Source: Candidatus Rhodoferax bjergmarkensis (GTDB lineage: Bacteria; Pseudomonadota; Gammaproteobacteria; Burkholderiales; Burkholderiaceae_C). From it: a stretch of DNA of 64,000 nucleotides. The notes below the pieces were generated by a model. That model did not search any database. It saw nothing but the letters and a program-made list of their open reading frames with translations, and was not told where the DNA came from. Below are positions 42,806-50,633 of this stretch, one piece after another; within the stretch, counting starts at the first letter, position 1; each line of letters opens with the position of its first letter. The DNA lies in the NCBI GenBank assembly GCA_016708345.1, contig JADJFX010000008.1:350779-414778 (forward strand), given 5' to 3'. Made by a program: the position numbers and the translations under genes.

Positions 42806-43602
42806 TTATTGGTTTTGATTCAACGCAGGGTACGGTACAAAGATGGACCGTATCACGACCCTAGTTCCTTCCTTGCGGCCTTGCGCAATGGCGGTAATGC
42901 GGTAGATATAGGGTGCTTCCATGGTCGGCAATGCAGCGTTGGCGGCAACAGCACCACTGTTGACGGCTTCGCCATAGCGGAATACTTCAATCCAATAGCG
43001 TGATTTTTTGTCGCCTGATAGAGCAGGATTGACATCGGCCTCTTTAGCTAACAATTTACTGCGGGTAAATTGCCCGTATTTGGCACCTAATTTAATCATG
43101 TCTGCGTAGGTAACTGGATTGGCCTCAAAAATCGCCAGATCGGTGCTGTTTACCGGCATGCAGATGCCTTCCCAGCAGCGATGCGTGGGTGACTTTGTGG
43201 CCACGATAGTTTCAAGGTCATCCATTTCATCACTGCTGAGTGGAAAAAATGGGGGTGTATTGGCAGCTGCCTTATGGCGGCAACCCTGATAACCGGCAAG
43301 GGTCGTCAAAAGTCAGTAGCAGAAGTGGGCCTGCAGGGGGTGCCCCTCGACCCATCGGTTTGCAAGGTGTAGGGGGGCAGGCGGCCCCGGATATCTATTT
43401 CAGCATCCCTGACAAGGGCCTCGGCCGCTGCAAAGGTGCGGTTGTAGTCACTGGTGTTGCCCAGCATGGCCTCGTTGAGGTTGGAATAACGCAGCGCGCC
43501 TAGCACGGCGGTCAGGCTTAAAAGCAGCAAAACCAACACGGTTACCAGTGCTATGCCCTGCTGAGGTGGCCGGGTGTTGTATGGGTAAGGGCGGAGTTTC
43601 AT
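42806..43602 (-). CDS. pilX: Type IV pilus assembly protein PilX, broken by a frameshift
   Basis: The N-terminal part (43602-43306) has the PilX leader region QQGIALVTVLVLLLLSLT and the following SEAMLGNTSDYN-like text (NEAMLGNTSDYNRTFAAAEA, exactly 20). The C-terminal part (43309-42806) has the usual YWIEVFRYGE and PYIYRITAIAQGRKEGTRV ending. The two parts are in different frames and meet in a TTTT run at 43305-43308; one extra T would fuse them into one 265-residue PilX. As read, the first part ends at a TGA and the second begins with TTG. It lies between pilW and pilY1. Confidence 0.85.
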
Positions 43603-44351
43603 AGCAATGCGTTTCGGATGCTGAAGGTGCGACGGAACAGGCGGCGAATTTTTCCGTCATTGGCAACGTCTTGGTCACGGCAGCCCTTGAAGGCTGGGCC
43701 CACCCGCGGATTGCCCTGGGTATCACCCGCCAATTGCAGGCAGATGGAGACGGCTTGTACATTGGTCCAGTTCAGGCCTGGATTGGCACTGAAATACTGG
43801 TAATTCCCTGCACTTATCTGCACTCCATAGGTCACCTGAAAGTCTTCCACACCAACGTCAATGGCTTGATCTTTGCCACTTGCATCGGCTCCCAAACACA
43901 TCAAACTCCCGTTTTTCACAGAAAACTCGTTGTCAATATTGAAGGGTTTAACTGTAGGATCAGGGTACCGTTTGCCCATGCAGTCGCTCACGTTGCCGTC
44001 GTTCTGGTAGCTGACCTGCAGGGTATCGGGTGCGTTGCTTGCACCTTCCTTCCCCTGAATATAAAAACCAGATGCATTAAAGCCCGTAAAACCGGAGCTG
44101 AAAATTATTTTGGCAGGGTCACCAGCTGGCTCCACATTAAAGGCACCGGCTTGTTCCACATGAGAGGCGATATTGCGAAAAATAGCATCGGCTTTTTGCT
44201 GAAGACCGGCACTGTCGACCACCACCGTGGACGATGCTTGTGTAAATGCCAAGCTGCCTATGGCCGCAACCACCACCAGCAGCCCAACGGTGATGCCCAC
44301 CATCAGTTCTACCAATGAAAAACCGGCTTGTCTGCGCATGGCGCTCGGCAT
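43599..44351 (-). CDS. pilW: Type IV pilus assembly protein PilW
   Basis: A prepilin-like minor pilin assembly protein. The leader ends at QAG before FSLVELMVGITVG, the class III signal with Glu5. The body has the PilW pattern ending in RRLFRRTFSIRNALL. I take the ATG at 44351, 13 bases past the pilV stop, giving a 10-residue leader; an ATG at 44378 overlapping pilV is an alternative. It overlaps pilX by 4 bases, supporting translational coupling within the operon. Confidence 0.9.
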   Translation of the reverse strand: MPSAMRRQAGFSLVELMVGITVGLLVVVAAIGSLAFTQASSTVVVDSAGLQQKADAIFRNIASHVEQAGAFNVEPAGDPAKIIFSSGFTGFNASGFYIQGKEGASNAPDTLQVSYQNDGNVSDCMGKRYPDPTVKPFNIDNEFSVKNGSLMCLGADASGKDQAIDVGVEDFQVTYGVQISAGNYQYFSANPGLNWTNVQAVSICLQLAGDTQGNPRVGPAFKGCRDQDVANDGKIRRLFRRTFSIRNALL

Positions 44352-44364
44352 GACAGTAGGTGAA

Positions 44365-44922
44365 TTAAGGTTGAACATAGACCACATGGCATATGAATTT
44401 GTCGGGGCAGTCGGTTCCCAAGAAACCGGTGTTAGTCACTGCGAAAGGATTGTTGTAATTGGCTTCAGTACTGCGTTCATTGGCGGACCAAGCCACTGCG
44501 ATACCAATCTGCCGTGGGTCTGTGGCTGACGGAAAAATATTGGCATTGGCATTGGGTAAAGCTGCGTTCAGTGCCTGCAGCCACTGTTTGAGATCGTATT
44601 TGGCCAAGTCGGCTCCAATGCACACAGATGCAATGCAATCATTCTTATCTTTAAGAATATTAGGATCACTCCAAGCCATGGCGTAGTTGTTGGCCATAGC
44701 GGCATCGCGATTGAGCAACATGCGGTTGCTCAGATCATCAATAAAACCAATGGCCACAGCGCGGTGGTTGGCGGTGCGGGACTCCACCAGCATGCGCGCC
44801 TGCAGGCCTGCCAAACCCATGACGCCTACGGCCAATACCACTAGGGCAATGAGAGACTCAATCAGGCTCATGCCACGCTGCAGTTTGTGAAAACGTTTGG
44901 TCTTCATTGGAATTTTTTTCAT
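44365..44922 (-). CDS. pilV: Type IV pilus modification/assembly protein PilV
   Basis: A 185-residue prepilin-like protein. After a basic leader it has RGMSLIESLIALVVLAVGVMG (the MSLIESLIALVVLAVG core), with Glu5 of the pilin helix and the GLAGLQ extension typical of PilV. The internal ISDLSNRM-type segment (FIDDLSNRMLLN) is also characteristic. The ATG at 44922 overlaps the fimT stop as ATGA; an ATG two codons upstream (44928) is equally in frame. It primes the tip complex together with FimT/FimU, PilW, PilX and PilE. Confidence 0.9.
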   Translation of the reverse strand: MKKIPMKTKRFHKLQRGMSLIESLIALVVLAVGVMGLAGLQARMLVESRTANHRAVAIGFIDDLSNRMLLNRDAAMANNYAMAWSDPNILKDKNDCIASVCIGADLAKYDLKQWLQALNAALPNANANIFPSATDPRQIGIAVAWSANERSTEANYNNPFAVTNTGFLGTDCPDKFICHVVYVQP

Positions 44923-45488
44923 GAACATGTGACAACTGGTTCTGCTGGTGGATGTGGTTTTTTAATTTGAACTCTTCCGGAATTGAAAATGCAAACAGTG
45001 TGGGTGAAACTGTCTGAAGGCCCTTCTGGCGGGTTTGCAACAAAGGTTTGAATTGGATCTATGGGACGTCCCCAGCGATCGATGGTCATCAACTTGCTGG
45101 CTCCGTTGCCGGTTCGGGTCAGAACATATCCAGGTGGTGCGGTGGTGACTTGCAATAAGCTCTCGGTTCCATTCATGGTGCCACTGGAATCTGCATCGAC
45201 AAACATTTGCCAGCCACAACTCCAGTCGTTATCTTTACAAGCACCCGTGCTTTGAATGATGACGGGCTGCCCGCGGGTAATGGCCGTTGAACGCGCAAGC
45301 AAAAAAGACGCCCTTAACTCATCGGCTGTGGATTTGATGCGGTAGCGCTTGATGGTGGCTGAAAAATCTGGCGCAGCCAGTGCCGCCAAAATGCCCAGAA
45401 TGGCAATACCCACCATCATTTCAATCATGGTGAAACCCAATTGGTTTGGTTTGCGCAGACGGTGAGACATATGAAATTGGTGTGACAT
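44919..45488 (-). CDS. fimT: Pseudopilin FimT/FimU (GspH family)
   Basis: A 189-residue GspH/FimT-type minor pilin. The prepilin site is GFTMIEMMVGIAILGILAA (19 residues), followed by APDFSATIKRYRIKSTADEL, the conserved FimT helix. The C-terminal region has paired cysteines (C-KDNDWSC and two near the C-terminus). It is the first gene of the minor-pilin operon. Start is uncertain: ATG codons at 45488 and 45470 are both possible and neither has a clear ribosome site. Confidence 0.88.
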   Translation of the reverse strand: MSHQFHMSHRLRKPNQLGFTMIEMMVGIAILGILAALAAPDFSATIKRYRIKSTADELRASFLLARSTAITRGQPVIIQSTGACKDNDWSCGWQMFVDADSSGTMNGTESLLQVTTAPPGYVLTRTGNGASKLMTIDRWGRPIDPIQTFVANPPEGPSDSFTHTVCIFNSGRVQIKKPHPPAEPVVTCS

Positions 45489-45547
45489 TTTTTTACAAAT
45501 TTTAAAACTTTAGGTACGGATGGTATGCCGCAAACGACAAATGGTCA

Positions 45548-45570
45548 AAATTTCCGACGAACGGAAATTT
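45548..45570. promoter_or_regulatory. Inverted repeat AAATTTCCG/CGGAAATTT upstream of fimT
   Basis: A perfect 9-bp inverted repeat with a 5-bp spacer about 60 bp before the fimT start. It could be an operator for the pilus operon. The rest of the gap 45571-45802, which separates the operon from minE, contains no gene and no clear sigma-54 site that I could find. Confidence 0.45.
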
Positions 45571-45802
45571 GGCTGTTTCGGCCCGCTGGCGTGGCCTTTT
45601 TTGATTGCCAGAAACTGCGCAATGATCCGGCTGGAGTGGGGGTAATCAGCTGGGGAACTGAGTGAAACGAATGCTCAGGACTGCCGCGCCCAAAGTGTGA
45701 AAGCGGTGAAAGTGCAGGTCAGTTCAACGCGCCAACAGCGCGAAAGCTGGCCTTGAATTCACCCAAAAAACTGACCCTAAACGGTTAAATTACCGATTTT
45801 TT

Positions 45803-46063
45803 CTACCTTGCATCAGGCAGTTCAATCTTGACTTCCAGCACTTCAAGGTTGTCTTGCCGGTCCATGTGAACCTTGATGTCATCGGGGTTGATTTTGATGT
45901 ATTTGCTGATCACCGCAAGCAGTTCACGTTGCAAGGCAGGCAAATAGTCAGGCTCGGCCGCATTGCGCCCGCTGCGTTCGTGCGCCAAAATAATTTGCAG
46001 CCGTTCTTTGGCGACGTTGGCAGATTTCTTTTTTTCACCTGCAAAAAATGAAAAGAACGACAT
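45803..46063 (-). CDS. minE: Cell division topological specificity factor MinE
   Basis: An 86-residue MinE. It has the N-terminal membrane-targeting and anti-MinCD part (SFFSFF, then ANVAKERLQIILAHER) and the C-terminal dimerisation part (LLAVISKYIKINPDDIKV). MinE stimulates MinD ATPase and drives pole-to-pole oscillation that keeps the division site central. It starts 4 bp after the minD stop, with GGAGG in the minD end as its ribosome site. Confidence 0.95.
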   Translation of the reverse strand: MSFFSFFAGEKKKSANVAKERLQIILAHERSGRNAAEPDYLPALQRELLAVISKYIKINPDDIKVHMDRQDNLEVLEVKIELPDAR

Positions 46064-46067
46064 GGTC

Positions 46068-46883
46068 TTACTTGCCTCCAAAAATGCGCTTCAAAAACCC
46101 TTGCTTGGGCGCTTCAATGAAGCGCATGGGTTTTTCAACCCCCAGAAAGCGATCAATCACGTCTTTGTACGCTTCTGACACATCGCTGCCCTGCATGTGA
46201 ATGGCTGGCACGCCTTGGTTGGATGCCTGCAAAACGGATTCGCTCTCCGGAATCACGCCAATCAGTTTGATGCGCAAAATGTCCTGGATGTCTTCGAGTG
46301 ACAACATTTGCCCCTGGTTGACGCGTGAGGGGTTGTAACGGGTAATGAGCAAGTGCTCTTTGATGGGGTCGTGGCCCTGAACTGCGCGCCGGGTTTTGCT
46401 CGACAACATGCCCAAAATGCGGTCTGAATCGCGCACCGAAGAAACCTCCGGGTTGGTCACCACCAAGGCTTCATCGGCAAAATGCATGGCCATCAAGGCA
46501 CCGGTTTCAATACCGGCAGGCGAGTCGCATACGATGAACTCAAAGTCCAGGGCGGACAAATCGGCCAGCACTTTTTCGACCCCTTCTTGCGACAAGGCAT
46601 CTTTGTCCCTGGTTTGTGAAGCGGCCAGCACATAGAGGTTTTCGCACTGCTTGTCTTTGATGAGCGCCTGGTTCAAATTGGCTTCACCATGGATCACATT
46701 GATCAGGTCATACACCACACGGCGTTCACAGCCCATGATGAGGTCCAGGTTGCGCAAGCCCACATCAAAGTCAATAACAGCTGTTTTGTGTCCGCGCAGC
46801 GCCAGTCCGGTTGCAAAACTGGCGCTGGTCGTTGTTTTGCCTACGCCCCCCTTGCCAGAGGTAACCACAATGATTCTTGCCAT
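46068..46883 (-). CDS. minD: Septum site-determining ATPase MinD
   Basis: A 271-residue ParA/MinD-type ATPase with the deviant Walker A GKGGVGKTT (residues 10-18), switch I DFDVGLRNLDL and Walker B FIVCDSPAGIE. The C-terminus ends in KQGFLKRIFGG, the amphipathic membrane-targeting helix. MinD recruits MinC to the membrane to block FtsZ assembly at poles. It is the middle gene of minC-minD-minE. Confidence 0.97.
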   Translation of the reverse strand: MARIIVVTSGKGGVGKTTTSASFATGLALRGHKTAVIDFDVGLRNLDLIMGCERRVVYDLINVIHGEANLNQALIKDKQCENLYVLAASQTRDKDALSQEGVEKVLADLSALDFEFIVCDSPAGIETGALMAMHFADEALVVTNPEVSSVRDSDRILGMLSSKTRRAVQGHDPIKEHLLITRYNPSRVNQGQMLSLEDIQDILRIKLIGVIPESESVLQASNQGVPAIHMQGSDVSEAYKDVIDRFLGVEKPMRFIEAPKQGFLKRIFGGK

Positions 46884-46910
46884 GGGTGAAATGTCTTTCC
46901 AGTTAATTAT

Positions 46911-47705
46911 TCAAGTTTTAAGGGCTTCAATCAGCAGCTTGTCCTGGCCATCGTTGCTTAAACGAACCTGCGCCGGTTTGCCATGCACCTCGGGTGCCAG
47001 CGGATTTTCACTGGTGCGGTAAATGCCTGCAATTGAAATGAGTTCAGGCTCCAGAGCCAAAGAAAATATGCGGGCATTGACATTGCCACTGGCACCTGCC
47101 ATGGCTTTGCCGCGCAAGGGGGCATACACATGAATATTGCCATCGGCAACCACTTCAGCGCCTTGGTTAACCATGGCCAAAACAACCAGATCAGCACCCC
47201 GTGCGTAAATTTTTTGCCCTGAGCGCAGAGGCTTATCGACCACCATGGTGCCGGGGCCGGGAACTTCGCGAATTATTTCATGCACAACTTCATGCACAAC
47301 TTCTTTGACTATTTGTGTTTGTGCGGGTTCTACTTGGGCAGGTGGCCGTGGGCGGTGAATTTCAAGCTCGGCTTCGACCAAACCTAGCGTCAAGGCATAA
47401 GCCGTCCACTGTGCGTTGGCACCACGCACTGCCACGGGGACCAAATTGCAAGACCGCAGCGTTTTGAGCAAAGGAACAATGATTTGCAAAGGCGCGTCGG
47501 CGTCCAGGTGCGAAAAATCAAGTACCAAGGGGTCATGGCTAAAAAAATCGGGGCTTTCACCACTTGGTCCGAATTGTTGCGTCAATTCAGTTTGCAAACG
47601 TGACCAGTCGCTGGTTTTGAGAATAAGTGCTACCAGTTGCAGCTGCGAACTTTTGATTTCAAAAGAAGCATGTCCAGACGGTTTGTCTGTTGAAGAAGCT
47701 GGCAT
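46911..47705 (-). CDS. minC: Septum formation inhibitor MinC
   Basis: A 264-residue MinC: an N-terminal FtsZ-interacting domain (about 10-110) beginning SFEIKSSQLQLVALIL, a linker with repeated VVHEVVHE (residues about 135-150), and the C-terminal beta-helix (about 155-250) with the MinD-binding RSGQKIYARGADLVV and GRAMAGASGN-like text (GKAMAGASGN). It inhibits Z-ring formation at cell poles. It is the first gene of the min operon, with the gene-free region 47706-48322 upstream. Confidence 0.95.
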   Translation of the reverse strand: MPASSTDKPSGHASFEIKSSQLQLVALILKTSDWSRLQTELTQQFGPSGESPDFFSHDPLVLDFSHLDADAPLQIIVPLLKTLRSCNLVPVAVRGANAQWTAYALTLGLVEAELEIHRPRPPAQVEPAQTQIVKEVVHEVVHEIIREVPGPGTMVVDKPLRSGQKIYARGADLVVLAMVNQGAEVVADGNIHVYAPLRGKAMAGASGNVNARIFSLALEPELISIAGIYRTSENPLAPEVHGKPAQVRLSNDGQDKLLIEALKT

Positions 47706-47740
47706 GGATGAGAAATCAAAAATGGTGATTGGCAGGAGCT

Positions 47741-48061
47741 GGCAAATTTTACTTGATCAAAAGGCAATTTTCGACTTGTTAAACATTTTAAAAAATTCAA
47801 AAACTGTGGCTTAAAGTTGTTCTTGAATCTCTATCTTCTTATTAAATTTCAAGATAGTGGTAGTAGATAAAGGTTGCCCTTCCATGTGGATAAGGTGCTT
47901 TAACTATTAAAAATCAACAGCTTACGCAGCAGCAATGAATGTGCGTGAGTGTGGTTTTTAACTGCACCCGTTTTCTGGATAACTTGCTTGGATAAGAAAA
48001 AACTGTGGATAAATAGAACTTTTGATTGAGGTTGTGCACAGGTTTGTCCAACTGTAAATAA
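47741..48061. other. DnaA-box cluster with AT-rich flank: origin-like region
   Basis: The 47741-47870 segment has 35 G or C in 130 bases. It contains TAGTAG at 47870-47877 approximately, a DnaA-trio-like series. Perfect DnaA boxes TGTGGATAA lie at 47885-47893 and 48004-48012. Weaker boxes are TCTGGATAA (47974), CTTGGATAA (47987) and TTGTGCACA (48032, one mismatch to TTATNCACA). All directional ones point the same way. This is the arrangement of a bacterial replication origin: an unwinding element, trios, a short GC block, then boxes. No dnaA, dnaN, rpmH or parA gene lies nearby. It could be oriC, a vestige, or a DnaA-titration site. Confidence 0.5.
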
Positions 48062-48177
48062 GGCAAATTTTGGTTCCGTGCCTAGGCGTGGCTGGACAAG
48101 CCAGCAAATTCTGTGAACTTGAGGTTCAGCTTGCAGCGTTTTGCCCCAAGGCACTGCAAGAGTGCTATTAAAATGTG

Positions 48178-48222
48178 AGCTGCTCGCGCATGTTTTATGC
48201 GCGGTAGAGGCTGATTTAATGC
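48178..48222 (-). repeat. Dispersed GCGC/AGCTAT repeat, copy 8 (degenerate)
   Basis: AGCTGCTCGCGCATG, then ATGCGCGGTAGAGGCTG, parallel to copy 6. It lies in the gene-free region between the DnaA-box cluster and ccmI; the rest of 48062-48322 shows no gene. Confidence 0.5.
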
Positions 48223-48322
48223 ATAAAAAACAGCACAGCGCGACGAGTTGAACGCGTGAAGCTTGTTGGGCCTGAAATCACAAGCCGCATTTAATTGCCC
48301 CGGCTGCCTGCTGGGCGGCGAA

Positions 48323-49642
48323 TCAGGGCTTGGCTGGAGTTGCCAATCCACCTTTGGCGCGGGCTTGCGCAATTTCGGCGATCACTTGCGTGGCATCGCT
48401 GGAGTCGGGGTCCAACACGGTGAGCACCTTTTCCCAGTGAAGTACGGCCTGGGCATAGTCGGCGCGCCGGTAAGCGGCAGATCCCGCCATCATCAAGGCC
48501 ATGGGGTGTTTCGGGTCCAGGGCAAGCGCTTGCTTGACCAATGCCAAGGGCCTACCCTCCAGCTTGTTGCCTGCACGCATTGCCAGCAGGTCGGCGTATT
48601 GGGTGAGTAAATTGGGATCTTTGTTGACCAGTTTGCCAGCTTTGGCATAGGCATCTTCGGCTTCTGCCAGCCTGCCTTGCACTTTGTAGGCACGTGCCAG
48701 TTTGGCCCAGCCTGCAAGATCGCCTGGATTGGATTTGAGGCGTTCAGCCAATCGCTCCACCATCTGGTTGATATTTTCAGGTGTCATGCGGCCAGCTGCT
48801 GCACCGGGTTGTCCGGCTTTGGCGCGTGCATCTGCAATGTCAGCCTCAATTTGCTGTGCATCGGGCGAGCCAGGCTCTAGTTCGGCCAACAGTTTTTCCC
48901 ATTGGGCGGCAGCAAGCGCGAAGTCGGCGCGGCGGTAGGCCGCAACACCTGACATCATCAGCGCCATGGGGTGGCGTGGGTCCAGCCTGAGGGCTTGGTT
49001 GACCAAATCCAGCGGGCGGCCTTCTATCGTGTTGCCACCGCGCACCGCCAATATATCGGCGTAGTCCACCAGCAAGTCAGGATCGTTGCTCACAACTTGA
49101 CCCGCTTTTTCAAAGGCTTGTTCGGCCTCGGCTAATTTGCCCATCACTTTGTACGAGCGCGCCAGCATGGCCCAGCCTTTGGGGTTGTCGGGGTTGGCCT
49201 TGAGCTTGGCGGCCAGGCTTTCCACCATCTGAACAACTTTGTCGTCATTCATTTTTTGTGTGGCCACCGGGTCAATAGCACCCGGTGTACCCAACCACCA
49301 GTAGGTGCCGACAGCGCCAAGTGGGAGCATCAGTGCGATGACCGCAGCCGTGCGCCGTGCCGTCCAGAAGGGGGTGCTGCTTGTTTGTGGGTCCGTGTCG
49401 GGTTCTGCGGTGTCGTCCAGCAGGCGCAACTGCAGTTCGTCGCGCGTGGCTTCAAAATCTGCCTGGCTGATGGCGGCCCGTGCCAGGTCGCGCTCCAGTG
49501 CCTGTAACTGGTCGCGGTAAATATCAGCGTTTAAGCGCTGGCTGGATATACCGCTTTGAGGGGCGGGCCGGAGCAAGGGCCGCAGTACCCAAGCCACGAC
49601 CAGCAGTGTCAAGAGCGTGGTGATTGCAATAAAAGCGGTCAT
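48323..49642 (-). CDS. ccmI: Cytochrome c biogenesis protein CcmI with duplicated TPR module
   Basis: CcmI chaperones apocytochrome c to the haem ligation complex. The N-terminal part has two membrane helices (about 3-20 and 98-115) with the periplasmic/cytosolic linker QRLNADIYRDQLQALERDLA (20). Two closely similar TPR modules follow, about residues 137-277 and 291-432, each with QMVE-LA--LK-NP, ARSYKV/ARAYKV and HPMALMM. Most CcmI proteins have one such module, so this is an internal duplication. It overlaps ccmH by 4 bases (ATGA) and is last in the operon. Confidence 0.92.
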   Translation of the reverse strand: MTAFIAITTLLTLLVVAWVLRPLLRPAPQSGISSQRLNADIYRDQLQALERDLARAAISQADFEATRDELQLRLLDDTAEPDTDPQTSSTPFWTARRTAAVIALMLPLGAVGTYWWLGTPGAIDPVATQKMNDDKVVQMVESLAAKLKANPDNPKGWAMLARSYKVMGKLAEAEQAFEKAGQVVSNDPDLLVDYADILAVRGGNTIEGRPLDLVNQALRLDPRHPMALMMSGVAAYRRADFALAAAQWEKLLAELEPGSPDAQQIEADIADARAKAGQPGAAAGRMTPENINQMVERLAERLKSNPGDLAGWAKLARAYKVQGRLAEAEDAYAKAGKLVNKDPNLLTQYADLLAMRAGNKLEGRPLALVKQALALDPKHPMALMMAGSAAYRRADYAQAVLHWEKVLTVLDPDSSDATQVIAEIAQARAKGGLATPAKP

Positions 49643-50112
49643 GAGGGGAGTTCCGGATCTTTGAGAAGAGACTGGGCTTTTTCGCGCTGGGCCGGGTCAA
49701 GTGTTGGTGCGGCGCTGCTGCGCTGGTTGGCGCGCACCATGCGGATCAACACCACCACCGCGCCGATCAGCAGCAAAAAAGGGCCAAACCACAACATCCA
49801 GGTGACGGGTTTGACGGGGGGCCGGTAGCGGACAAAGTCGCCATAACGGTTGACCATGAAGTCCATGATTTCGGCATCGGTTTTGCCGGCTTTGATGAGG
49901 GTGCGTATCTCACGCCGCAAATCCAGCGCAAGGTCTGCCCGCGAGCCCGCCAAGGACTCGTTTTGACAGACCAGACAGCGCAATTCCTCAGAAATAACGA
50001 TCAGGCGCTGCTCCACAACAGGGTCTTCGGCCATTGGTGTGGCCTCACCGGCATAAGTGGAAAACGCGCATTGCAGTGCCAGAAGGAGTGCCAGCCAATA
50101 CTTCATCATCAT
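49639..50112 (-). CDS. ccmH: Cytochrome c biogenesis thiol-disulfide protein CcmH
   Basis: A 157-residue membrane-anchored protein with a signal peptide, the LRCLVCQNESLAGS motif (the paired cysteines that reduce apocytochrome CXXCH) and a C-terminal membrane helix (WMLWFGPFLLLIGAVVVLI, 19). It works with CcmG and CcmF in haem attachment. Several ATG codons in a row open the gene; I use the first. It overlaps both neighbours by 4 bases. Confidence 0.95.
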   Translation of the reverse strand: MMMKYWLALLLALQCAFSTYAGEATPMAEDPVVEQRLIVISEELRCLVCQNESLAGSRADLALDLRREIRTLIKAGKTDAEIMDFMVNRYGDFVRYRPPVKPVTWMLWFGPFLLLIGAVVVLIRMVRANQRSSAAPTLDPAQREKAQSLLKDPELPS

Positions 50113-50633
50113 TTTTGCAACTCCCGAACCAGCGGCATGATTTTGTCGCGCAGGGCTTCGTCGGTGATGGGGCCAATTTGCTTGTAGCGAATGATGCCGG
50201 CCTTGTCGATCAAAAAGGACTCCGGCACGCCATAGACGCCAAAATCAATGCCGATGCGCCCGTCCTTGTCGGTCACGGAGAGGTCATAAGGGTCGCCATG
50301 GCGCGCCAGCCATTTCAAGCCGTCGGCATTTTGGTCTTTGTAATCCAGTCCGATGATGGGCAAGGCCTTGGTTTTGGCAAATTCCATCAAAATGGGATGC
50401 TCCTGCCGGCAGGCCACACACCAGGACGCCCAGGTGTTGAGCAACCAGACTTTGCCCAGCATGTCTTTGGAAGAAAACAGCTGGTCGGGCGCTTGCAGCC
50501 GTGGCGCGGTGAACAAGGGCGCTGGTTTGCCGATCAGCGGGGAGGGGATTTCGTGCGGGTCGCGGTTCAGGCCAATGCCCAAAAACACCACCAGCACGGC
50601 AAACAAGATCAGTGGAATCAGTGCTTTCTTCAT
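50109..50633 (-). CDS. ccmG: Periplasmic thioredoxin CcmG/DsbE
   Basis: A 174-residue membrane-anchored thioredoxin with an N-terminal helix (about 5-20). The active site is WASWCVACRQEHP, with the acidic pocket Glu after the cysteines, and GVYGVPESFLID is the cis-proline loop. It keeps CcmH and the apocytochrome cysteines reduced. The ATG at 50633 overlaps the ccmF stop, setting the start; longer in-frame extensions lie within ccmF and are rejected. Confidence 0.95.
   Translation of the reverse strand: MKKALIPLILFAVLVVFLGIGLNRDPHEIPSPLIGKPAPLFTAPRLQAPDQLFSSKDMLGKVWLLNTWASWCVACRQEHPILMEFAKTKALPIIGLDYKDQNADGLKWLARHGDPYDLSVTDKDGRIGIDFGVYGVPESFLIDKAGIIRYKQIGPITDEALRDKIMPLVRELQK

Noticed and set aside
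47900..48154. Short minus-strand open frame in the minC-ccmI gap
   Set aside because: No ribosome site, no recognisable sequence, and it overlaps the DnaA-box cluster.
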